Positions 1 through 7,763 of a stretch of 34,505 nt of DNA are shown here, one piece after another. A model generated the notes under the pieces. It ran no database searches. It saw nothing but the letters and a program-made list of their open reading frames with translations, and was not told where the DNA came from. The stretch lies in contig WQWL01000020.1 in the NCBI GenBank assembly GCA_009785345.1, positions 1 through 34,505 of the forward strand, given 5' to 3'. The number at the start of each line of letters is the position of its first letter. Position 1 is the first letter of the stretch. Origin of the DNA: Oscillospiraceae bacterium. GTDB lineage: Bacteria > Bacillota > Clostridia > Oscillospirales > Oscillospiraceae. Position numbers and translations under genes: made by a program.

Positions 1-6
1 CCGTAA

Positions 7-87
7 TCAAGCGGTATGTCATGGATTTTTCGCGTATGTAGGGCGATGAGACCCGTTCTAGCGAAAAATCCAGGACATATTGCTTGA
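7..87 (+). repeat. Long imperfect inverted repeat (27-nt arms) upstream of ackA
   Basis: Arms 7-33 and 61-87 flank a 27-nt loop. Pairing on the + strand gives 24 Watson-Crick pairs, two G-U pairs (the gg at 13-14 against tt) and one A-G mismatch. The two non-canonical pairs are wobbles only when the + strand is the RNA. The loop holds a ggg and a ccc that could close a small apical stem. No T-run follows, so an intrinsic terminator is not evident. It could be the tail of an upstream transcript, a REP/MITE-like element or a structured leader. Confidence 0.7.
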
Positions 88-162
88 TGGAGGCGGGTAT
101 TATGCATTAGCATGACTTGTAACAATTTTTAGATATAATGCAACCCAACTATCTATTCCCTC

Positions 163-191
163 TTGATTAAAATGCATTTATATATTAAAAT
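163..191 (+). promoter_or_regulatory. Predicted sigma-A promoter of ackA
   Basis: TTGATT (163-168), a 17-nt spacer and TAAAAT (186-191), about 70 nt upstream of the ackA start. An 11-bp near-direct repeat, tagcaatatcc (191-201) and tagcaatgtcc (207-217), covers the expected transcription start and could bind a regulator. Call rests on consensus only. Confidence 0.5.
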
Positions 192-260
192 AGCAATATC
201 CAAAAATAGCAATGTCCTAATTGTATTCCAATAAAATAATTTTATCAAGAGGTATGTTTA

Positions 261-1499
261 ATGAACGTGTTAGTAATCAATGCCGGCAGCTCCTCACTAA
301 AGTATCAGCTATTCAACATGGACACGGAAAAAATACTTGCAAAGGGCAACTGTGACAGAATCGGTCTGGATGGACATTTGAAGCACAAACCGGTTTCCAA
401 CGACAAACCCGTATTCGACAGTCCCATTCCTCTTCCCACACATGCAGAAGCAATAGCTGCAGTCATCGCAAAACTCACATCTGACGAATATGGCGTTATT
501 GATTGCCTGTCAGAAATAAACGCAGTCGGTCACAGAGTAGTACATGGTGGTCGTAAATTTTCATCGAGTGTGCTAATAGACCAAGAAGTTATTGCAGCAC
601 TTGAAGATTGTATTAGACTAGCACCGTTGCATATTCCGGCCAATCTAATGGGTATAAATGCATGTCGCGAATCAATGCCCAATGTTCCCATGGTCGCTGT
701 TTTTGATACTGCTTTCCATCACACAATTCCAGAAAGTGCATATGTTTATCCAATCCCATATAAATATTTTGAAGAAAACAATATACGTCGTTATGGTTTT
801 CATGGCACATCACACCGTTATGTATCAGCACTTGCAATAAACGAACTCGGTGGCAATGCAGAAGGAACAAAAATCATCACATGTCATCTAGGTAACGGCG
901 CATCCCTGGCAGCAATAAAGGACGGAATGTCAATCGATACAACAATGGGCGTGACACCACTTGAAGGTGTTCCAATGGGAACCCGTTCCGGTAGTGTTGA
1001 TCCATCGATTGTTGATATTATTGCAGCAATTGAAAATTGCTCACTTAAAGACGCAATGGATGTTCTTAATAAGAAATCCGGTGTACTGGGTATTTATGGG
1101 AAATCATCAGATTTCCGTGATATAGAAACTGCAGCAGGTATTGATATTAGCAATGGTAATCCCAAACCCGATGCCGATGTTGATAAGAAGGCAGCACTTG
1201 CACTTGACGTATTTAGTTATCAAGTAGCAAAGTTTATCGGCTCATACATTGTATCCCTCGGTGGTCTTGATGCACTTGTCTTTACTGCTGGTATTGGCGA
1301 AAATTCTCCGTACATTCGCAGAGCAATATGTAGTAGATTAAATGGTATTGGCATTAAAATAAATGAAACCGTAAACGCAGTTAGAGTTAGTGAATTCCTT
1401 GATATCACAGGGGATGACTCGATTGCTAAAGTATTTACAATCCCAACTGACGAAGAACTCGTTATTGCCCGCGACACTATTGAAATTGTCGCACCCTAA
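261..1499 (+). CDS. ackA: Acetate kinase
   Basis: Cytosolic ATP:acetate phosphotransferase. It converts acetyl phosphate plus ADP to acetate plus ATP in fermentation, and works in reverse for acetate activation. At 412 residues it is close to the usual family length (about 400). Family motifs are intact: NAGSSSLK near the N terminus for nucleotide binding, GHRVVHGG, FDTAFHHTIP, RRYGFHGTSHRYV, the HLGNGAS stretch, the GTRSGSVDP segment and FTAGIGENS near the C terminus. The ATG is preceded by AGAGG at a reasonable distance. No phosphotransacetylase gene is visible, but the upstream neighbour is cut off by the window edge. mutS2 follows after 28 nt on the same strand, so the two may share a transcript. 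Confidence 0.97.
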   Translation: MNVLVINAGSSSLKYQLFNMDTEKILAKGNCDRIGLDGHLKHKPVSNDKPVFDSPIPLPTHAEAIAAVIAKLTSDEYGVIDCLSEINAVGHRVVHGGRKFSSSVLIDQEVIAALEDCIRLAPLHIPANLMGINACRESMPNVPMVAVFDTAFHHTIPESAYVYPIPYKYFEENNIRRYGFHGTSHRYVSALAINELGGNAEGTKIITCHLGNGASLAAIKDGMSIDTTMGVTPLEGVPMGTRSGSVDPSIVDIIAAIENCSLKDAMDVLNKKSGVLGIYGKSSDFRDIETAAGIDISNGNPKPDADVDKKAALALDVFSYQVAKFIGSYIVSLGGLDALVFTAGIGENSPYIRRAICSRLNGIGIKINETVNAVRVSEFLDITGDDSIAKVFTIPTDEELVIARDTIEIVAP

Positions 1500-1527
1500 T
1501 TAACTAAAGGCACACAGAAATATTATC

Positions 1528-3909
1528 ATGACATTATTTGAAAAATCACAAAAAATTCTTGAGCTTCCAAATATTTTGGAAATGCTTTCGGCAGAAGCAA
1601 TAAGTATGACAGCAAAGGACGCAGCTACACAGCTGCGTCCACATGTCGATGCAGAAATTGTAAAATCAAATCTTGCTGAAACATCCGCTGCAAAACACAT
1701 GATGGTTCTCAGACAAACTCCGCCGTTTTCCGGTGTAAAGGATGTTAGAGGATCTATTCAGCGCGCAAACATGGGCGGAATGTTAAATATTAGAGAATTA
1801 CTCGATGTTGCCGAACTACTAAGAGCATCTGCTTCGTCCACATCATATTTTAACCGAAATAAAGATGGTGAAAAAACAGCAATCGACTATCTTTTCCTCG
1901 CATTATATTCAAACAAGCACTTAGAAAACAAAATTTCTACAGCCATAGTATCAGAAGATGAAATTTCCGATAATGCCAGTCGTGAACTTGCGGATATTCG
2001 TCGTCATATGCGTATCGCATCAGAAAAAGTGCGACAAACGCTAAATAAAATCGTAACATCTCCAACATATGCAAAGGCACTACAAGAACCAATAATAACA
2101 ATGCGTAATGACAGGTATGTCGTGCCGGTCAAAGCAGAACATAAAGCAAGCTTACCCGGTCTTGTACATGATGTCTCCTCCTCGGGTGCAACACAGTTCA
2201 TTGAACCAATGACAGTTGTAAACATAAATAATGAACTACGTGAACTGGCAGCGCGAGAAAAACAAGAAATTGAACGTATTCTTATGGAGTTATCTGCCGA
2301 CGTGGCAGAACACGGCGAGAATATTATTACTGACTTTGAAATATTAGCTCAATTAGACTTAGTTTTTGCGAAAGCCAAGCTTTCATATAAGCTTGACGCA
2401 ATTGAGCCGGAAATATCCGATGAAATGCGTGTGGTATTAAATCAGGCACGCCACCCCCTACTGCCAAAAAAAGAAACTGTTCCGATTAATATAAGGCTCG
2501 GCGGTGAATTTGATACATTAATCATCACCGGTCCAAATACAGGCGGAAAAACTGTTGCACTTAAAACTCTCGGATTAATGTGTACTATGACTCAATGTGG
2601 ATTGCATATTCCTGTCAAAGACGGAAGCGTTGTCCCTATATTCAACGCTATTCTCGCTGATATTGGTGATGAACAGTCAATTGAGCAATCTCTTTCCACA
2701 TTTTCATCACACATGACGAATATCGTTAGTATCCTTGAACATAGTGAACCCGGTTCATTATTGATGTTTGACGAACTAGGTGCAGGTACTGACCCGGTTG
2801 AGGGTGCTGCTCTCGCTATCTCTATCATTGAGCATGCTAGAAGACGAGGCTCACTAATCGCTGCAACAACACATTATGCAGAGCTTAAAAGTTATGCTGT
2901 AACAACCAACGGGATTGTCAATGCATCCTGTGAATTTGATATAGAAACACTCAGACCCACATATAAGCTAATTATAGGCATACCCGGAAAATCAAATGCC
3001 TTTGCTATTTCAAAGCGATTGGGGCTTTCTGATGATGTGATAAACGATGCACGTGAGAGGGTTAGCACTGAGAGTGTTTCATTTGAAGATGCTGTTTCTG
3101 ATTTAGAAGAAACGCGTTTGCAGTTAGAAAACGAAAGAGATGAAGCAAAGAGGCTGCTCCGCGAGGCTGATATTAACAAGCAAAAATCAGACGAAATAAA
3201 AGCAAAGCTTGACAAAGAACGAGAGGATGCTGCAAACATTGCAAAACGCGAAGCTGCAAAAATATTAGAAGATGCACGAAGAACAGCAGAACATATTCTA
3301 AGCGAAGTACAAAAAATGCAGCAAAAAGCTGCAGATAATATAAATCAACAAGAGCTAAATGACGCAAAGGCAGACTTATTCCGTAGATTAAACGAAGCTG
3401 ATAGTAAACTTGGTGAAACCGAGACTACGTTGGAGCCTTCTGCACCCTCTAGGAAAATCGTACCCGGTGATAGGGTAAAACTACGCAGCCTAGGAACGCT
3501 TGCAGATGTCATATCCATAAGCCCGGATGATGTTCTTTCTCTACAAGCCGGAATTATGAAAATAACAGCCAAGCTAAATGAGGTTGAGTTAGTAGAAGGT
3601 GGCATTCAAAATGAAGTGAAAAACCACATAAGAAAATCCGAAGCTACATTACGACAAATGAGCGTAAAGCCGGAGATTGACTTACGTGGCATGAACACAG
3701 ATGAAGCATTACCACTTCTCGAACGATTCCTTGATAATGCTCGAATGGCGAAGCTAAACTCTGTAACGGTCATTCATGGCAAAGGAACAGGAGTTCTTCG
3801 CAAAGCAGTGCACAACAGCCTACGCCGGGAAAAACGCGGCATAAAGTCCTTCAGACTAGGTGTATACGGCGAAGGAGAAGACGGCGTCACCATTGTTGAG
3901 TTGAAGTAA
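1528..3909 (+). CDS. mutS2: Endonuclease MutS2 / ribosome-collision ATPase
   Basis: MutS-family ATPase without the mismatch-recognition domain, 793 residues, full length. The N-terminal core/lever region covers about residues 1-300. The Walker A motif GPNTGGKT lies near residue 335 and the Walker B region LLMFDELGAGTDP near 412. A long Lys/Glu/Ala-rich coiled coil (about 510-620) is followed by a KOW-like linker and a C-terminal Smr domain from about 716 with the DLRGM and HGKGTG motifs. Known family roles are suppression of homologous recombination through branched-DNA binding and, in Bacillus, splitting of collided ribosomes. The ribosome binding site is unclear: aaagg lies unusually far upstream of the ATG. 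It converges with the lipoprotein gene with a 15-nt gap and no obvious terminator. Confidence 0.95.
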   Translation: MTLFEKSQKILELPNILEMLSAEAISMTAKDAATQLRPHVDAEIVKSNLAETSAAKHMMVLRQTPPFSGVKDVRGSIQRANMGGMLNIRELLDVAELLRASASSTSYFNRNKDGEKTAIDYLFLALYSNKHLENKISTAIVSEDEISDNASRELADIRRHMRIASEKVRQTLNKIVTSPTYAKALQEPIITMRNDRYVVPVKAEHKASLPGLVHDVSSSGATQFIEPMTVVNINNELRELAAREKQEIERILMELSADVAEHGENIITDFEILAQLDLVFAKAKLSYKLDAIEPEISDEMRVVLNQARHPLLPKKETVPINIRLGGEFDTLIITGPNTGGKTVALKTLGLMCTMTQCGLHIPVKDGSVVPIFNAILADIGDEQSIEQSLSTFSSHMTNIVSILEHSEPGSLLMFDELGAGTDPVEGAALAISIIEHARRRGSLIAATTHYAELKSYAVTTNGIVNASCEFDIETLRPTYKLIIGIPGKSNAFAISKRLGLSDDVINDARERVSTESVSFEDAVSDLEETRLQLENERDEAKRLLREADINKQKSDEIKAKLDKEREDAANIAKREAAKILEDARRTAEHILSEVQKMQQKAADNINQQELNDAKADLFRRLNEADSKLGETETTLEPSAPSRKIVPGDRVKLRSLGTLADVISISPDDVLSLQAGIMKITAKLNEVELVEGGIQNEVKNHIRKSEATLRQMSVKPEIDLRGMNTDEALPLLERFLDNARMAKLNSVTVIHGKGTGVLRKAVHNSLRREKRGIKSFRLGVYGEGEDGVTIVELK

Positions 3910-3924
3910 TAACAGCTAAACCGC

Positions 3925-6336
3925 CTACCTTTCTCTCTCCGCTAAAAATCTCTGCACCCGGGACTGGATAATACGTGCAGTGTCTTCCGCAGAGCGAGTT
4001 CCGGCAAAAAATGCCTGGACATCTTCATTAACAATATTTTGAACGGAATGCCCTGCTATGGAACTGAGTCCGATATTTGAGATAATGTCACGCAAAAGCT
4101 CTGCATCCGGTTCTGTCATTGGCACCACCTCTAAAGTACCGAACCCATAACGAGCTGTTATAGTAGGTCCAACACGGTCTAGCTCACGGGAAATCAATTG
4201 CTCAAACTGGTCGATACGCGAGGGAAAAGCAAATACGTCATGACCCAAATTACGCGGCAGTAAACTGAGTCGCACAAATTCCCAGGCAGCTTCTGTGTGG
4301 GGGCTGTTTGATCGGATGCCTACCGCTGTTCCATGTGATTCATGCACAATATGTGTCGGGGCATCATTTGAAGGGAAACCAAATGGGGTAATGCCACCGA
4401 GCCGCATCTGCAAAGCGCGAAAAGCCACCGTATCACTTATAAACTCAGAAGGAAGTAGAAGCTTTTCACCTTGAAACAACTCGCCAACAGGATCCCATTG
4501 ACCGGAGAATCTTATCTCTTCCGGTATCCTTTCCCACCCTCGTTCCGGTAGAGTTATGACGAAATTTAGGACATTTATGAACGATTCACTGTCAAAGTCC
4601 GCCACTGCGGTCCGCTCACAAAAGAAGGTATCATCTGTAAACAGGAGCATTCCCAAGATTTCCAGGCGGTCTATTGCCTGACCCAATGGATAGTCGTATC
4701 CTGCTTCTCTCGCCTCTTCATAAAAAGCAATAAAATCTGCATAGTTCCAGCTTTCCGGAGCTTCAGGAAAGACAGATTGCATCCCCACAGCTGTCTGAAT
4801 TGAAAAACTCGGAGCAATCTGCACCAGTTCTCCCCGGCTGTTTTCCCATGCAGAGAGAATATTAGGAAAGAAATCTTCACGATTTATATCTGGGTCAGCA
4901 TCAATCATCTGATAAAGGTCAAGTATGAAAGGTCCCTCAGCAAGTGCTGCTGCAAGCTCGATTCCCCACCCGCCGAGCACAAAAATATCGGGACCTCTCC
5001 CTGCTATAAGTTCCGTGCGCAAGCGATCTCTGTCATCAAAGGAGTATTCTACGACCTCAATTTGATGTGTGTCACTTCGACGGTTAAACACTGTAGCTTG
5101 GTCTATCAAGGAGAACGAAATATGAATCCCGCCGAGTGTAATTACTTCACGCTCAATAACCGCATCTGATTCTGCTCTTGGAGTTAATAGAAACACGGTT
5201 ACTTCTTCGCGCCTTAATGATGCGTTCCAACTCATATTCACAGTGGTTATTCGCCCATCCTCCCACAGTAAAAAGCTATTTCTATTTATTCTACCATGGT
5301 TAAGCGGCACACCAATCTCTAAAAAGTCAATCAGCAAGGTGAACGTTCCATCTGAGTTGCGATAACCTATAAGCTCCCCATCGTTGGCAATTAAATAAAC
5401 ATCGAATTCACTTGCCGCTGGTGCCGGAAAAGCTCCGTTTATGCTGTCGATATGACCTGTTCCAATTTCAGGGCCTTCTGTTATTGCAATATTTTCAAAA
5501 TCTACTTCATAAAACATAATTATTTCTGTCGTTGGAAACTCTGTGACACCCTGAACAATAACCTGCCCGTCAGGCCTTCGATGGAACAGTCCTAATGAAA
5601 GTGTCTCATCTTCCACCTCATAAAAGTCCCCCGTTAACTCATTATTAAATATGAAAAATGATTGACCCCCGATACCCTCTGGAATCATCCCTTGCTCAAA
5701 ACCGACAGGACGCCAAGAAGCCGATGCTATAGCATTTCCATCTAAATCAAAAGCTACATCAGAGATTCTAATTTGCCGCTCCTCATTATTTAGGCTCTCA
5801 ATTCCAAATGCAGAAACTATTTCGCCATCAGGGGCGATTCTGCGATAGACATAAGAGTTGCTGATTTCAAAATCCCATAAACCATCAACAAGATAGTCCT
5901 CCCTCGTATGCGGCGGTAGTATCATATTATCTGTTGTAACAAGAGAAATGTAACCATCATCGTGTTTTTCAAATCCGAGAATATTGAAAAAGTCTACACT
6001 TTCATCTAACAGGGTACGATAAACTTCTTGCACATTAGTCCCATCTGCATTCATAGTGAGCAAATTAATATATGAGTTTAATGTGTCCTCATCCACTTCA
6101 AGCAAAAAGAGATGGAGCTGATTTTGGTGAATAATAAAGTAAGATTGCTTAAAGTTAATATCAATATCAACTTGGGATGACTGAACATCATAGTTGCGGA
6201 CTGCGCTGAGCAGTTCGATGCTCTCGGCCATGTGCTGTCCGCCATCCACATAGCCCTCCTCACGACTATCATCATCGCAACCAATTAAGATGATTATAAG
6301 AAGTAATGTTATCAGAAGAATTGTGAGTTTTTTCAT
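3925..6336 (-). CDS. Large lipoprotein with C-terminal ABC solute-binding domain (family 1 type)
   Basis: Predicted lipoprotein of 803 residues: a Lys-rich start, a hydrophobic stretch and lipobox LIGC followed by DDDS, so it is probably anchored outside the membrane. Residues from about 400 to the end look like an extracellular solute-binding protein of the sugar-binding type. They include a segment ending in GPDIFVLGGWG, the WENSRGELVQIAPSF region, and a late AWEFVRLSLL helix typical of that fold. The first ~350 residues are beta-rich (repeated short strands with DG/NG turns) and resemble a propeller-like module; that is an inference from pattern only. At about 800 residues it is nearly twice a normal binding protein (about 420-450). 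No permease or ATPase gene lies beside it, so ligand and partners are unknown. RBS AAGGGA lies 10 nt before the ATG. Confidence 0.8.
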   Translation of the reverse strand: MKKLTILLITLLLIIILIGCDDDSREEGYVDGGQHMAESIELLSAVRNYDVQSSQVDIDINFKQSYFIIHQNQLHLFLLEVDEDTLNSYINLLTMNADGTNVQEVYRTLLDESVDFFNILGFEKHDDGYISLVTTDNMILPPHTREDYLVDGLWDFEISNSYVYRRIAPDGEIVSAFGIESLNNEERQIRISDVAFDLDGNAIASASWRPVGFEQGMIPEGIGGQSFFIFNNELTGDFYEVEDETLSLGLFHRRPDGQVIVQGVTEFPTTEIIMFYEVDFENIAITEGPEIGTGHIDSINGAFPAPAASEFDVYLIANDGELIGYRNSDGTFTLLIDFLEIGVPLNHGRINRNSFLLWEDGRITTVNMSWNASLRREEVTVFLLTPRAESDAVIEREVITLGGIHISFSLIDQATVFNRRSDTHQIEVVEYSFDDRDRLRTELIAGRGPDIFVLGGWGIELAAALAEGPFILDLYQMIDADPDINREDFFPNILSAWENSRGELVQIAPSFSIQTAVGMQSVFPEAPESWNYADFIAFYEEAREAGYDYPLGQAIDRLEILGMLLFTDDTFFCERTAVADFDSESFINVLNFVITLPERGWERIPEEIRFSGQWDPVGELFQGEKLLLPSEFISDTVAFRALQMRLGGITPFGFPSNDAPTHIVHESHGTAVGIRSNSPHTEAAWEFVRLSLLPRNLGHDVFAFPSRIDQFEQLISRELDRVGPTITARYGFGTLEVVPMTEPDAELLRDIISNIGLSSIAGHSVQNIVNEDVQAFFAGTRSAEDTARIIQSRVQRFLAERER

Positions 6337-6352
6337 TGTTTTTCAGTCCCTT

Positions 6353-6380
6353 GTCATTCTGCGGGTCGTCGCAGAATGAC
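6353..6380. repeat. Perfect 11-bp inverted repeat abutting the RBS of the lipoprotein gene
   Basis: GTCATTCTGCG (6353-6363), a 6-nt loop, and its exact complement (6370-6380). On the minus strand the hairpin ends directly against the AAGGGA ribosome binding site of the lipoprotein gene. No T-run follows in that direction. The sequence has the look of widespread GTCATT-type palindromic repeats, and the downstream gtcatccc repeats at 25251-25511 have a similar flavour. It could be a REP-like unit, an operator or a 5' mRNA stabiliser. Confidence 0.7.
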
Positions 6381-6443
6381 GTTAATTTTTCATAGACTAT
6401 TTAACATTATCGATGTTAAACTTTCCGTGACATATTATTCATC

Positions 6444-7763
6444 TTACCTACCAATAGCTGCCTGTAATACTTGGTTTGCAATTGGGGCTGCGACAGCGGC
6501 GCCTCCGCCGCCGTTTTCAACTACTACTACGAATGCCAGAGGATGGCCTGGATTTGTGATATATCCGGCAAACCAGGCGTGGGGGTCATGACCGCCGCCT
6601 ACCTGTGCTGTACCGGTTTTTGCATATATTTGAAGCCCGGGAAAGTTTTGTCTATTTTGAATCTCAATAACTTCACTCAATTGCTGGGCAGTACTTCTGC
6701 TCAGTATTCTTTCTGTTCTGGGTGGAAGCAAAGATACCGGACCTGTTCTTTGCATATAATGTAAATCTATAGCATTTCCGTCATTTGCAATAGCACCCAT
6801 TAAACGCAGCAAACTTGCAGGACAAACTGTATTTGTAAATTGACCAATACCTGACCATGCTAAATCTGCTGAATTACGAGGCGCAGCATCAAAGTTGCCA
6901 CTGGCAGTCTGCATACCGCTAACAGCTGTCCTGCCTGCTATGCCAAGTCGTTCTGTGTATTGCAGCATGGTATTTCCGCCCATCTCGAGTGCCAGTTCAC
7001 CAAATACAACATTGCATGATACTTGCATTCCACGAATAATACCAAGACTTCCATGATTCCCTGGACAAGTTACCCTCAGACCGCTTACATCAAAACCGCC
7101 ATTACAGTACCAGGCACGATCAAAAACATTAGGTACCTGCTCAATAGCCGCTGCGGCTGTAATAACTTTAAAAACAGAACCCGGTACAAAAGCCGACTGA
7201 ATTCCACGGTTAACAAAAACACCATCTTCAAACGTGTCAGGTGGATTGCTTGGGTCAAATGTAGGACCGGAAACCATAGCCAGTATTTCGCCAGTCTCAT
7301 AATTTGCAACCATAACAACACCACGTCTTCCACCGAGTGCTCTCATAGCTTCAGCGCTTATTCTAGCATCAATGGTCAATTCTATTCGCCTACCGGGATC
7401 ACCACCTCTATGATATGATCCTGTAATTAAGTTAAATCCCGTTAACTCACTGGCAAAAACGGTAAGTGCACCGGTACCTACCCTGCCTTCTCTATCACCT
7501 ACAGCATGAAGTGTAGCGCGACGAACATCAGCATTATCGGCAAAAACCCGTCTACCGTCAACTACATCTGCAAGAGTAACACCGTTTCTATCTACTACAG
7601 TTCCTACATTAAGCATTCCTCCGTCGAATATAGTCCGGTTAAATGGTGCAGCAGCCCACTGTGCTCCATGCACAACATATCTAACTATATAAAATCCCAT
7701 CCCAAGTAGGGCAACAATAACCAATAGCATTACTGAAAGAGATCTTTTTTGAACTTTTTTCAT
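6444..7763 (-). CDS. Class B penicillin-binding protein (PbpA/FtsI-type transpeptidase)
   Basis: Peptidoglycan D,D-transpeptidase, 439 residues, with one N-terminal membrane anchor (about residues 10-32). It then has a short extracytoplasmic region and a C-terminal transpeptidase domain. The three active-site motifs are visible: SVFK with nucleophile Ser196, SCN at 249-251, and KTG starting at Lys382. It is shorter than PBP2/PBP3 proteins (550-700) and close to the PbpA type, which has a small N-terminal module. Its ATG overlaps the stop of the upstream FHA-SEDS gene (ATGA), indicating translational coupling, and the two products are the expected polymerase/transpeptidase pair. The few bases before the ATG give only a weak RBS, consistent with coupling. 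Confidence 0.93.
   Translation of the reverse strand: MKKVQKRSLSVMLLVIVALLGMGFYIVRYVVHGAQWAAAPFNRTIFDGGMLNVGTVVDRNGVTLADVVDGRRVFADNADVRRATLHAVGDREGRVGTGALTVFASELTGFNLITGSYHRGGDPGRRIELTIDARISAEAMRALGGRRGVVMVANYETGEILAMVSGPTFDPSNPPDTFEDGVFVNRGIQSAFVPGSVFKVITAAAAIEQVPNVFDRAWYCNGGFDVSGLRVTCPGNHGSLGIIRGMQVSCNVVFGELALEMGGNTMLQYTERLGIAGRTAVSGMQTASGNFDAAPRNSADLAWSGIGQFTNTVCPASLLRLMGAIANDGNAIDLHYMQRTGPVSLLPPRTERILSRSTAQQLSEVIEIQNRQNFPGLQIYAKTGTAQVGGGHDPHAWFAGYITNPGHPLAFVVVVENGGGGAAVAAPIANQVLQAAIGR

Noticed and set aside
134-139. TATAAT as the ackA -10 box
   Set aside because: No acceptable -35 at 16-18 nt; TTGATT-17-TAAAAT further downstream is a better match.
7023-7418. Plus-strand reading frame of 131 residues
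   Set aside because: Lies wholly antisense to the transpeptidase domain with its intact motifs; composition (Asn/Thr/Ser-rich) is that of a shadow frame.
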